From NCBI GenBank assembly GCA_040386975.1, contig JAZKEO010000039.1:1-9962 (forward strand): 9,962 bases of DNA. Reading direction: 5' to 3'. Both the position numbers and the translations under genes were made by a program. Below are positions 1 to 6,092 of this stretch, in pieces. Under the pieces are notes generated by a model. That model did not search any database. It saw only the letters and a list, made by a program, of their open reading frames with translations, and was not told where the DNA came from. Position 1 is the stretch's first letter. Every line of letters begins with the position of its first letter. This DNA is from M2408 sp040386975. Its GTDB lineage: Bacteria; Bacteroidota; Bacteroidia; Flavobacteriales_D; Crocinitomicaceae.

Positions 1-1
1 A

Positions 2-322
2 AAAGTGGAACATAAATTAATCAAAGCATTGAATTGGTGCGATGTAGCGAATATGTTGCGTATTCAATTGGAAAGACAAGACATTAAATTTTTCCCTTCT
101 TTGAGAGAATATTCCATGCTTTTTGGACTCAACAAAGAGATTTTAGATTCTTTAGACAAAGAAATCGTGGTAATGCACCCAGGACCAATTAACCGAGGTG
201 TGGAAATCACTTCTGATGTTGCCGATTCAAAACAATCAATCATATTAAATCAAGTTGAAAATGGCGTTGCAATCCGAATGGCTGTGACGTATTTGTTAGC
301 TTCAAAAATTAAACAGATATAA
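2..322 (+). CDS. pyrB: Aspartate carbamoyltransferase, C-terminal fragment (gene enters from left edge)
   Basis: This is the catalytic chain of aspartate transcarbamylase, which joins carbamoyl phosphate and aspartate in the second step of pyrimidine synthesis in the cytoplasm. Only about the last 106 codons are present. The reading frame is open to the left edge, so the GTG at 5 is an internal valine and not a start. The diagnostic sequence is the late MHPGPINRGVEI segment, matching the conserved HPGPxNRGxE motif of the aspartate-binding domain. Upstream of it is a helical stretch of the type WCDVANMLRIQLER, and the C-terminal helix (ENGVAIRMAVTYLL) is also typical of the family. The gene ends at a TAA at 320-322. 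Ornithine carbamoyltransferase is less likely given the NRGVEI form of the motif. The regulatory chain pyrI is not visible. Confidence 0.93.
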   Translation, partial: KVEHKLIKALNWCDVANMLRIQLERQDIKFFPSLREYSMLFGLNKEILDSLDKEIVVMHPGPINRGVEITSDVADSKQSIILNQVENGVAIRMAVTYLLASKIKQI

Positions 323-330
323 GACTTAAA

Positions 331-350
331 CCTGCCTGTCGGCAGACAGG
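331..350. repeat. GC-rich palindrome after pyrB
   Basis: A GC-rich island in an AT-rich spacer. CCTGTC (335-340) and GACAGG (345-350) pair around GGCA. An alternative pairing is CTGCC (332-336) with GGCAG (341-345). It is flanked by AAGACTT- and AAGAC-like heptads (321-327, 356-360, 363-367). No T-tract follows, so it is not a canonical intrinsic terminator, although its place just after the pyrB stop could still limit read-through. Similar CCTGCC/GGCAGG palindromes are, from memory and unchecked, frequent in Bacteroidota spacers. Confidence 0.6.
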
Positions 351-376
351 GACAAAAGACGTAAGACTTTTTTAGA

Positions 377-394
377 GTTGCGATGAATCGCAAC
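377..394. repeat. Perfect 8-bp palindrome upstream of rpe
   Basis: GTTGCGAT (377-384) and ATCGCAAC (387-394) are perfect reverse complements separated by GA. It is preceded by a T-run (368-373) and lies 50 bp before the rpe start. It could be a protein-binding site, a small hairpin in the rpe leader, or a copy of a dispersed palindrome. Sequence alone does not decide between these. Confidence 0.6.
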
Positions 395-405
395 ATTACG
401 ATTTT

Positions 406-440
406 AACTCATAACTCATAACTCATAACTCATAACTCAA
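406..440. repeat. Tandem 7-bp repeat (AACTCAT)n abutting rpe start
   Basis: Four perfect AACTCAT units (406-412, 413-419, 420-426, 427-433) and a fifth imperfect AACTCAA unit (434-440) lead directly into an A-run and the rpe ATG at 445. The unit is 7 bp, so copy-number change by slippage would alter the length of the leader without touching the coding frame. Confidence 0.9.
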
Positions 441-444
441 AAAA

Positions 445-1095
445 ATGTCAGTAATTATTGCTCCTTCGGTTTTATCCTGTGATTTTGCCAATATTCAACG
501 AGATGTTGAAATGATTAATCAATCTGAGGCGGATTGGTTTCACGTTGATGTGATGGATGGCGTTTTTGTTCCAAATATTTCTTTTGGTTTTCCAGTCATT
601 GAGGCAATCAAAAAACACGCAACAAAACCTTTGGATGTTCACATTATGATTCAAAATCCTGATTTGTACATTGCTGATTTTAAACGTTGTGGAACGGATG
701 TTTTGACATTTCATTACGAAGCAAGTACACATGTTCACAGAACAATTCAAGCTATTAAACAAGCTGGAATGCAAGCTGGAATTGCTTTGAATCCGCACAC
801 ACCAATTTCTGTTTTGAGTGAAGTGATCGAAGAGTTGGATTTAGTTTTGATTATGTCTGTAAATCCAGGTTTTGGTGGACAAAAATTCATTTCAAACGCA
901 ATAAATAAAGTAAAAGAATTAAAAGCTTTAATTGAGAATAAAAATACAACTTGTATCATTGAAATTGACGGGGGAGTAAATTTAGAAACGGGAAAATTGT
1001 TAGTTGAAGCTGGAGCAAATGCTTTGGTTGCTGGAAGTTTTGTGTTTAATTCAGGAAATCCTTCTGAGACGATTTCTCAACTGAAAAAATTGTAA
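445..1095 (+). CDS. rpe: Ribulose-phosphate 3-epimerase
   Basis: Interconverts D-ribulose 5-phosphate and D-xylulose 5-phosphate in the pentose phosphate pathway; a cytoplasmic TIM-barrel enzyme. At 216 residues it has the usual family length and looks complete. Visible motifs in order: Ser8 in the first strand; HVDVMDGVFVPNISFG at 33-48, with metal ligand His33 and catalytic Asp35; His66 (DVHIMI); His90 in the FHYEAS segment; MSVNPGFGGQKF at 137-148, the phosphate and lid loop; IEIDGGV at 172-178 with catalytic Asp175; and a terminal phosphate-binding VAGSFVF at 195-201. The ATG at 445 gives the expected N-terminus and is preceded only by an A-run, with no Shine-Dalgarno sequence. The gene stands alone behind a repeat-rich spacer. 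A histidine kinase gene begins 23 bp after its stop. Confidence 0.97.
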   Translation: MSVIIAPSVLSCDFANIQRDVEMINQSEADWFHVDVMDGVFVPNISFGFPVIEAIKKHATKPLDVHIMIQNPDLYIADFKRCGTDVLTFHYEASTHVHRTIQAIKQAGMQAGIALNPHTPISVLSEVIEELDLVLIMSVNPGFGGQKFISNAINKVKELKALIENKNTTCIIEIDGGVNLETGKLLVEAGANALVAGSFVFNSGNPSETISQLKKL

Positions 1096-1100
1096 CTTTG
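1093..1100 (+). promoter_or_regulatory. Candidate -7 box (TAACTTTG) for the histidine kinase gene
   Basis: TAACTTTG matches the Bacteroidota -7 consensus TAnnTTTG exactly. It overlaps the rpe stop codon and ends 18 nt before the kinase ATG, implying a leader of about 12 nt. No -33 TTTG is seen at the usual 19-21 bp spacing, so this rests on the -7 box and its position alone. Confidence 0.4.
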
Positions 1101-1118
1101 TTCTTTTCATAAATTCTG

Positions 1119-2468
1119 ATGAACAGAAAAACCATTTCCACAGTCATAATTCTTGGGGTCATTTCTTTGATTTCAATTTTGATTGTGCAGTATTTTTGGA
1201 TTCAAACTTCTATTGCAACTCAGGAAAAAACAGTTGAAATTCAAGAGAAAGAAGATTCTTTGAATATGAAACAGTTTTCTGAATCGGTTCACATTTCACT
1301 CAGGAATGTGTTACAGGAAATTTCTACTCAAACTTCCGATAGTTCTGATTTATATGGTGCTGTAAAACAAGTTCGTTCCAATTATTTTAGTGTTGACATC
1401 AATGAGGAATTGCATCCATATTATTTGGAAACGCTACTAAAACGGGAATTTTATACACAAAATATTCACCAAGATTTCCAATATGGAATTTACGATTGTT
1501 TTACGGATAGTATCGTTTTTGGAAACCTCATAAAATTCTCTAAAGATTCACTTTATGCACCAATTTCAGATTCAGCAGTAGGAATTACTTCTCCTAAATT
1601 AAAGTGGAAAAAAGATGGACATTATTTCACGGTTTTCTTTCCAAATACATCCAATAAATCGCTTGAAGCTTATGAATTGAGTCGTTCACCTTGGATTTTT
1701 ATGTTTTCAATCATCTTTTTTGTCTTGATATTTTTTACTTTTTCAATCAATGTAATCGTCAAGCAAAAACGTTTGTCGGAAGTGAAAACCGACTTCATAA
1801 ACAACATGACACATGAATTAAAAACGCCAATTGCAACGATTTCACTTTCGAGTGATGTGTTAATGAAAGGCGATTTTACGAACGATCCTGAAAAGTTAAA
1901 ACGTTATGCTGGAATTATTTACAAGGAAAATAAGCGTTTGGAACATCAAGTGGAGCAAGTGTTGAATGTCGCTAAAATGGACAAAGAAACGATTCAATTG
2001 AAAAAATCTGAAGTTAACATTCATGAAATAATTTCTGAAATTGAAGAAAATTTTGAATACAATCAATTTGCAAATGGTGGAAAATTAGAAGTTCACTTCG
2101 AGGCCGAAAAGTTCAATATTCATGGCGATATCGTTCATTTAACGAATGTTTTTTACAATTTAATAGATAATGCATGCAAATATTCTGAAAATTCACCTCA
2201 GATTTTTGTGAAAACATTTAACGATAAAGCGAACTTTAACATTACGATTTCAGACAATGGAATTGGTATAAAACGCGAAAATATTTCCATGATTTTTGAT
2301 AAGTTTTACCGTGTTCCAACAGGGAATTTACACAATGTGAAAGGTTATGGACTTGGCTTATTTTATGTGAAATTAATCGTTGAACAACATGGTGGAAAAA
2401 TTTCTGTTAAAAGTAATTACGGGAAAGGAACAACTTTTCAGATAGCACTTCCGTTAGACAAAAAATGA
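1119..2468 (+). CDS. Two-transmembrane sensor histidine kinase
   Basis: Inner-membrane sensor kinase that would autophosphorylate and pass phosphate to a response regulator. It has a membrane segment at about residues 6-28, an extracytoplasmic sensor region at about 30-190, and a second membrane segment at about 191-214. The dimerisation and phosphoacceptor motif FINNMTHELKTPI carries His232. The ATPase domain has the N box NLIDNACKYS (Asn347-Asn351), the G1 box DNGIGI (379-384), the F box FDKFYRVP (393-400) and the G2 box GYGLGL (409-414). All catalytic motifs are intact. No HAMP domain is obvious between the second membrane segment and the H box. The sensor region matches nothing I recognise, so the signal is unknown. 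No response regulator gene is present, which is unusual because kinase and regulator often sit together. The last codon overlaps the next gene's start as ATGA. Confidence 0.93.
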   Translation: MNRKTISTVIILGVISLISILIVQYFWIQTSIATQEKTVEIQEKEDSLNMKQFSESVHISLRNVLQEISTQTSDSSDLYGAVKQVRSNYFSVDINEELHPYYLETLLKREFYTQNIHQDFQYGIYDCFTDSIVFGNLIKFSKDSLYAPISDSAVGITSPKLKWKKDGHYFTVFFPNTSNKSLEAYELSRSPWIFMFSIIFFVLIFFTFSINVIVKQKRLSEVKTDFINNMTHELKTPIATISLSSDVLMKGDFTNDPEKLKRYAGIIYKENKRLEHQVEQVLNVAKMDKETIQLKKSEVNIHEIISEIEENFEYNQFANGGKLEVHFEAEKFNIHGDIVHLTNVFYNLIDNACKYSENSPQIFVKTFNDKANFNITISDNGIGIKRENISMIFDKFYRVPTGNLHNVKGYGLGLFYVKLIVEQHGGKISVKSNYGKGTTFQIALPLDKK

Positions 2469-3433
2469 TTGATTTAGAACAAAAAATATTTGAAGTTGAT
2501 GAAAAAACATTTGAAGCTTTAGCTTTGGAAATATTTCACTTTCAAGTAGAAAATTGTTCTGTTTATGGTGATTTTGTAAAGACTTTAAATCGGCCAAATC
2601 CAACAAAAATTGATGAAATCCCATTTTTACCGATTGATTTTTTTAAATCTCATGAGATTATCTCGAGTCAAGATCAACATGAATTGTTGTTTTTGAGTTC
2701 TGGAACGACTCAACAAATTAGAAGTAAACATTTGGTTTTGAAAGCAGAAATGTACGAAAAATCCTTTTTAAAATCATATGTAAATTTCACTGAGAATTTA
2801 GAAAATCAAGTCATTTTAGCTTTATTGCCAAATTATTTGGAACAAGGAAATTCGAGTTTGGTTTACATGGTTGAACGTTTGATAAAAGAAACAAACAACG
2901 AATTATCGGGATTTTTTAAAGATGATTTTGATGCTTTGTTATTCAATTACAAAAAGGCAATTGAGGCGGGGAAAAAAGTCGTGATTTTTGGTGTAAGTTA
3001 TGCTTTACTTGATTTGGCTGAATTGAAACCAAATCTATCAAAGGCATTAATCATTGAAACTGGCGGTATGAAGGGGAGGAGGAAGGAGCTTTCAAAAACG
3101 GAGCTTCATTCAGTTTTAAAAGAAGCTTTTTCATGTGAATTTATTTCCTCCGAATATGGAATGACGGAATTACTTTCTCAAGCTTATAGCGACAAAGAGG
3201 AGTTTTTTAGTCTTCCAAAATGGATGAAAATTCTGATTCGCGATACAAACGATCCTTTTTCATTTTTAGCAGAAAATAAGACTGGCGGAATAAATGTGAT
3301 TGATTTAGCTAATATTTATTCCTGTTCCTTCATTTCAACCCAGGATTTAGGCCAAATTTCCAATCGTGGCTTAAAATTGATGGGAAGATTTGATAATGCA
3401 GATATTCGAGGCTGTAATTTGATGGTGGAGTGA
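2465..3433 (+). CDS. LuxE/PaaK-type acyl-protein synthetase-like acyltransferase
   Basis: A 322-residue protein of the LuxE branch of adenylate-forming enzymes, which activate a carboxylic acid with ATP and may hand it to a protein or other acceptor. Visible motifs: LFLSSGTT at 75-82, the nucleotide-binding loop; ETGGMKGRR at 198-206; SSEYGMTELLSQ at 228-239, the typical YGxTE adenylate-binding motif; a late acidic STQDLG at 291-296; and GRFDNADIRGCNL at 307-319, corresponding to the GR.D...IRG hinge of this family. Length is close to other stand-alone LuxE-like proteins. No lux reductase or other bioluminescence genes are nearby, so a light-related role is unlikely. Related proteins are common in Bacteroidota; their substrate is unknown to me. 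Its ATG overlaps the kinase TGA by 4 bp, which points to co-transcription and translational coupling. Confidence 0.85.
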   Translation: MIDLEQKIFEVDEKTFEALALEIFHFQVENCSVYGDFVKTLNRPNPTKIDEIPFLPIDFFKSHEIISSQDQHELLFLSSGTTQQIRSKHLVLKAEMYEKSFLKSYVNFTENLENQVILALLPNYLEQGNSSLVYMVERLIKETNNELSGFFKDDFDALLFNYKKAIEAGKKVVIFGVSYALLDLAELKPNLSKALIIETGGMKGRRKELSKTELHSVLKEAFSCEFISSEYGMTELLSQAYSDKEEFFSLPKWMKILIRDTNDPFSFLAENKTGGINVIDLANIYSCSFISTQDLGQISNRGLKLMGRFDNADIRGCNLMVE

Positions 3434-3484
3434 TTGTGAAACACATTAAATCAAATCAATAACTATTTTAAGCATAAATATTCT

Positions 3485-3513
3485 CTTACTTTTTTCATTG
3501 CCAAAAAAGTAAG
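3485..3513. repeat. Perfect 11-bp inverted repeat with AT-rich stem
   Basis: CTTACTTTTTT (3485-3495) and AAAAAAGTAAG (3503-3513) are exact reverse complements around the 7-nt loop CATTGCC. It lies between convergent genes. On the plus strand the T-run is inside the stem and an A-rich stretch follows, so it is not a standard intrinsic terminator for the gene at 2465-3433. AAAAAAGTAAGCAAAAAG-like sequence is, from memory and unchecked, a recurring spacer element in flavobacterial genomes. Confidence 0.7.
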
Positions 3514-3535
3514 CAAAAAGTCTAGGTCTCTACTC

Positions 3536-3669
3536 GAAAAATTGAAAATTACGTTTCATTTCACTTTTGAAACCAAACTTATCAAGTTGTTTCCAAATTG
3601 AAATTTGGACAACTTGATTTCAAACAAGGTTTCAAAGACGTTTCATTCAACTTATTTTCATAATTTTTC
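3536..3669. repeat. Nested 134-bp inverted-repeat element between convergent genes
   Basis: Four pairs of inverted arms are nested around one centre. Outer: GAAAAATTGAAAAT (3536-3549) against ATTTTCATAATTTTTC (3654-3669), with a 2-nt bulge. Next: TTTGAAACC (3566-3574) against GGTTTCAAA (3628-3636), perfect. Next: ATCAAGTTGT (3581-3590) against ACAACTTGAT (3609-3618), perfect. Core: CCAAATT (3593-3599) against AATTTGG (3602-3608), perfect around GA. In addition ACGTTTCATT occurs as a direct repeat at 3551-3560 and 3638-3647 on opposite sides, where it cannot pair. The element would fold on either strand. It has no open reading frame and no clear target-site duplication. It may be a dispersed non-autonomous repeat or a two-way transcription barrier. 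Confidence 0.75.
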
Positions 3670-3706
3670 AGCGTAATGACCTGATTATAGCGAAAATCTA
3701 ATTAAA

Positions 3707-4546
3707 TCAAGCGTTCTCTAAAATTTGAATATCTAATTTTTTCATTTTCATAAGTTCTTGCATTGCACGTTGACCTTTTTCAGGGTTTGACATCAAAGAA
3801 CCAAGTGATTTAGGAATTATTTGCCATGAAACACCAAATTTGTCGCTCAGCCAACCGCACATACTTTCTTTTCCTTCTTCCGTTAATTTATTCCAAAAAT
3901 GGTCGATTTCATCTTGTGTGTCACATTCAACAACGATTGATAAACCTTCATTGAATTGAAAATCGTGGCCTCCAAAACCATCCATAGCTGAAAATACTTC
4001 ACCATTTAAAGAAAAATGTCCAAATTTTAAAGTGCCAGGTGTTTGACCTTCATTTTCTCCATAAAGTTCTTGATGAAAAACTTCCGAATTTTTGAAAATT
4101 GAAGCATAATGATTTATTGCTTCTAAAGCTTTTCCATATTGATTTCCTACAAAAAGAAAAGAGCTAGTAATTTTTTGTCCATGAGGTGGAATTTCACCTA
4201 ACATCAATTGCCAAGTCATGCCAAATTTGTCCATAATCCAAGCATATTTTTCACTCCAAGGATATTTATCTAAAGCCATCATTGCAGAACCTCCTTCGAG
4301 AAGTTTAGCCGCCATATTTTCTATTTCTTCATCGGTTTGACAAGTGACAAATAAAGAAATGGATGGATTTATCTTAAACATTGGTCCACCATTTAATCCC
4401 ATGATTTTTTTACCTTCAATTTCAAAGAGAACAACCATCGGTGTATCGGTTGTTATTTTAGAATTTCCAAAAATGGAACAATAAAAACTAGCTGCTTCTT
4501 TGGCTTTTCCGTCAAACCACATACATGGAAAAATAGAATTATTCAT
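3707..4546 (-). CDS. Tandem-domain VOC family protein (PhnB-like glyoxalase fold)
   Basis: A cytoplasmic protein of 279 residues made of two PhnB-like halves of the vicinal oxygen chelate superfamily, the type often annotated as 3-demethylubiquinone-9 3-methyltransferase domain. First half, about 1-120: begins IFPCMWFDGKAKEAASFYCSIFG and ends YAWIMDKFGMTWQLML. Second half, about 125-250: begins SSFLFVGNQYGKALEAINHYASIFKNSEV and ends CGWLSDKFGVSWQIIP. The shared endings (W..DKFG.[TS]WQ) show internal duplication. A C-terminal tail of about 30 residues is Met- and Lys-rich. Actual methyltransferase activity is doubtful, since members generally lack a SAM-binding fold; the substrate is unknown. 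The ATG at 4546 follows a -7 box (4569-4576), so it is probably transcribed on its own. Confidence 0.88.
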   Translation of the reverse strand: MNNSIFPCMWFDGKAKEAASFYCSIFGNSKITTDTPMVVLFEIEGKKIMGLNGGPMFKINPSISLFVTCQTDEEIENMAAKLLEGGSAMMALDKYPWSEKYAWIMDKFGMTWQLMLGEIPPHGQKITSSFLFVGNQYGKALEAINHYASIFKNSEVFHQELYGENEGQTPGTLKFGHFSLNGEVFSAMDGFGGHDFQFNEGLSIVVECDTQDEIDHFWNKLTEEGKESMCGWLSDKFGVSWQIIPKSLGSLMSNPEKGQRAMQELMKMKKLDIQILENA

Positions 4547-4568
4547 AGGATTTTGTTTTAGATTTAAA

Positions 4569-4576
4569 CAAATATA
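4569..4576 (-). promoter_or_regulatory. Candidate -7 box (TATATTTG) for the VOC gene
   Basis: On the minus strand the sequence reads TATATTTG, an exact match to TAnnTTTG, and it ends 22 nt before the ATG at 4546. No convincing -33 TTTG is seen upstream. The position relative to the start matches the other promoters in this window. Confidence 0.5.
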
Positions 4577-4596
4577 CTAAAATTAAATAGAAAAAG

Positions 4597-4631
4597 GTCT
4601 TTGTCTAATGTCTTCAAGTCTAAAGTCTAAT
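4597..4631. repeat. Degenerate GTCT-led heptad array
   Basis: Five GTCT units start at 4597, 4603, 4610, 4618 and 4625, spaced 6, 7, 8 and 7 nt apart, with the general form GTCTAAT or GTCTTCA. The array fills the spacer just downstream of the methyltransferase stop and upstream of the VOC promoter. The same AGTCTT/AAGACT words recur at 321-367 and 5928-5992. Confidence 0.6.
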
Positions 4632-4632
4632 T

Positions 4633-5382
4633 TTAAGCCATTTTCCCAATCAAAAACAATGTAGGAATTTTCCCTAAATCATAAGCATTATCTCGCCATT
4701 TAGCTACACTCATCGTTTTGATTGATTCGTCAGGCATTGTTAAATTTGAAGCAATGCAGATTTGTACGTCATCACTCAAGCTGTTCAATAAATCGTCTAA
4801 AACGTGCATATTTCTAAAGGGAGTGTCCATGAAAATTTGCGTCGAACCTGTTCTGCGAACATAATGCTCAAAATCTCTCAATTTCTTGATTCTCTCTTTG
4901 CGTTCTTTTGGTAAATAACCGTTGAATGAAAATTCCTGTCCGTTAAATCCACTTCCAATCAAAGCCAATAAAATGGAAGAAGGTCCAACAGTTGGCGCAA
5001 CTTGAAATCCTTTTTGATGTGCTAAAGAAACCAAATTTGCTCCTGGATCTGCAATTCCTGGACAACCAGCTTCAGAAATGATTCCCATATCAAAGCCGTC
5101 TTTCATTGGACGAAGCATTGAATATAATTCCTCTGATGGTGTTTTTTTATTTAAAACATAAAATGTCGATTCATCGATAGGAAATTCTCTATCGATTTTA
5201 CGTAGCAACCTACGTGCAGATTTTACTTCTTCAACAGCAAAATGGCGAAGGTTTTTAACTATTTCTGCAACACCAGCTGGAATTATTTCATGTGTTGATT
5301 CTCCTCCGAGTGTATTTGCAATTAAAAAAAGTTTTCCTTTAGCTTGAATTTTATCTTCTTTTATCGTTTTATCTTCTGACAT
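4633..5382 (-). CDS. SAM-dependent methyltransferase, RsmI-like tetrapyrrole-methylase family
   Basis: A 249-residue cytoplasmic SAM-dependent methylase related to RsmI, which 2'-O-methylates C1402 of 16S rRNA. Conserved motifs: GIISEAGCPGIADPG at 100-114, equivalent to the SDAGxPxxxDPG SAM-binding loop; VGPSSILLALIGSG at 132-145; FNGYLPKERKER at 153-164, matching the FxGFLP segment; and MDTPFRN at 185-191. The usual N-terminal start of true RsmI (LYVVATPIGN-like) is replaced by LFLIANTLGG at 18-27. The protein is shorter than E. coli RsmI (about 286 residues) and reads CPG where RsmI has TPL. It is therefore probably the second, divergent RsmI-type paralogue seen in Bacteroidota, with an RNA target not established here. 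The first 16 residues are charged and low in complexity. The ATG at 5382 follows a -7 box at 5402-5409. Confidence 0.85.
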   Translation of the reverse strand: MSEDKTIKEDKIQAKGKLFLIANTLGGESTHEIIPAGVAEIVKNLRHFAVEEVKSARRLLRKIDREFPIDESTFYVLNKKTPSEELYSMLRPMKDGFDMGIISEAGCPGIADPGANLVSLAHQKGFQVAPTVGPSSILLALIGSGFNGQEFSFNGYLPKERKERIKKLRDFEHYVRRTGSTQIFMDTPFRNMHVLDDLLNSLSDDVQICIASNLTMPDESIKTMSVAKWRDNAYDLGKIPTLFLIGKMA

Positions 5383-5401
5383 TTTTTGCTTTAATTTCCT
5401 A

Positions 5402-5409
5402 CAAAAGTA
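5402..5409 (-). promoter_or_regulatory. Candidate -7 box (TACTTTTG) for the RsmI-like gene
   Basis: The minus strand reads TACTTTTG, an exact TAnnTTTG match ending 19 nt before the ATG at 5382. It lies in the 39-bp gap after the phosphatase gene, so the methylase can be transcribed separately even if it also receives read-through. No -33 box was recognised. Confidence 0.45.
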
Positions 5410-5421
5410 AAGATAATAAAA

Positions 5422-5883
5422 CTAAGATTTTTTATAATTTGCAATTATGTCAGTTGTAGCTTCATCCAACAAATCATAAACATGTTCAAAACCGCTTTGA
5501 CCACCATAATATGGATCTGGAACTTCTAAATCTTTATTTGCCTGAATTTCGTTTAAAACCAATTTAACTTTCGATTTTTGAGCTTCATTTTCGGCAAGTC
5601 TAATTACATTTTTGTAATTTTCTTTGTCCATCACAAAAATCAAATCAAAATTCGTAAAATCAGCTTTTGAGAATTGTCTGGCTCTTAAAAAATCAATATC
5701 TGTACCGCGATTTTTAGCCGTTTTTATCATTCTAGAATCTGGTTTTTCTCCAATGTGATATCCTGCCGTTCCACAAGGATCCACATCAATAGCTAAATTT
5801 TGCTCTTTTACTTTTCTTCTTAAAATTCCATCAGCCAAAGGCGAGCGACAAATATTTCCTAAACAAACAAATAAAATTTTCAT
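5422..5883 (-). CDS. Low-molecular-weight protein-tyrosine phosphatase
   Basis: A cytoplasmic cysteine phosphatase that removes phosphate from tyrosine in proteins or from small phosphoesters. The active-site P-loop is at the very N-terminus: VCLGNICRSPLA at 6-17, giving the C(X)5R signature with nucleophile Cys7 and Arg13. The general-acid loop is VPDPYYGG at 121-128 with Asp123. Its 153 residues match the usual 150-160 of the family, and both catalytic elements are intact. Arsenate reductases of the ArsC type share the P-loop, but the DPYYGG loop favours a phosphatase. No tyrosine kinase or capsule genes are nearby, so the target is unknown. The ATG at 5883 places the P-loop correctly and lies 16 nt after a TAnnTTTG box. 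Confidence 0.94.
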   Translation of the reverse strand: MKILFVCLGNICRSPLADGILRRKVKEQNLAIDVDPCGTAGYHIGEKPDSRMIKTAKNRGTDIDFLRARQFSKADFTNFDLIFVMDKENYKNVIRLAENEAQKSKVKLVLNEIQANKDLEVPDPYYGGQSGFEHVYDLLDEATTDIIANYKKS

Positions 5884-5899
5884 CTTCTTAATTTGAGTT

Positions 5900-5907
5900 C
5901 AAAAATA
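5900..5907 (-). promoter_or_regulatory. Candidate -7 box (TATTTTTG) for the phosphatase gene
   Basis: The minus strand reads TATTTTTG, an exact TAnnTTTG match ending 16 nt before the ATG at 5883. The predicted leader is about 10 nt. The region is very AT-rich and no -33 TTTG is obvious. Confidence 0.45.
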
Positions 5908-5927
5908 GTTTAAAAATTTAAAAATGG

Positions 5928-5992
5928 ACTTCAAGACGATCAGATTCAAAAGTCAGGACAGTCTTGACTTCTGAATCTGTTAGTCTTAAAGT
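5928..5992. repeat. Long imperfect hairpin (about 25 pairs) in the divergent spacer
   Basis: Inner arms CAGATTCAAAAGTCA (5941-5955) and TGACTTCTGAATCTG (5965-5979) pair with one mismatch around a 9-nt loop. After a 3x3 internal loop (GAT against TTA), outer arms ACTTCAAGAC (5928-5937) and GTCTTAAAGT (5983-5992) pair, again with one mismatch. There is no T-tract suited to either neighbour, both of which start transcription away from it. It may be a repeat element copy or a regulatory structure. Confidence 0.75.
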
Positions 5993-6084
5993 TTAAAAAG
6001 AACACATTTCAATAGATAATCACAACACATAAAATCTTTTTCATTTTAGGTATGTAACTTTTCCGTAAATTTTCATTCATATAC

Positions 6085-6092
6085 TAGGTTTG
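6085..6092 (+). promoter_or_regulatory. Candidate -7 box (TAGGTTTG) for rpoD
   Basis: An exact TAnnTTTG match ending 123 nt before the rpoD ATG, with TTTC (instead of TTTG) 21 bp upstream as a weak -33 candidate. It would give a long leader of about 115 nt. A nearer but imperfect TAGGATTTG (one extra base) lies at 6180-6188, so the start site is uncertain. Confidence 0.35.

Noticed and set aside
331..350. Intrinsic terminator for pyrB
   Set aside because: The stem is short, has two competing foldings and is followed by GACAAAAG and not by a T-tract.
406..440. CRISPR-like array
   Set aside because: Units are 7 bp, directly adjacent and without spacers, so this is a simple tandem repeat.
472..959. 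Two minus-strand open frames (472-798 and 747-959) opposite rpe
   Set aside because: They lie entirely antisense to a confidently identified enzyme gene, and their products are Ile/Asn/Cys-rich with no recognisable motif.
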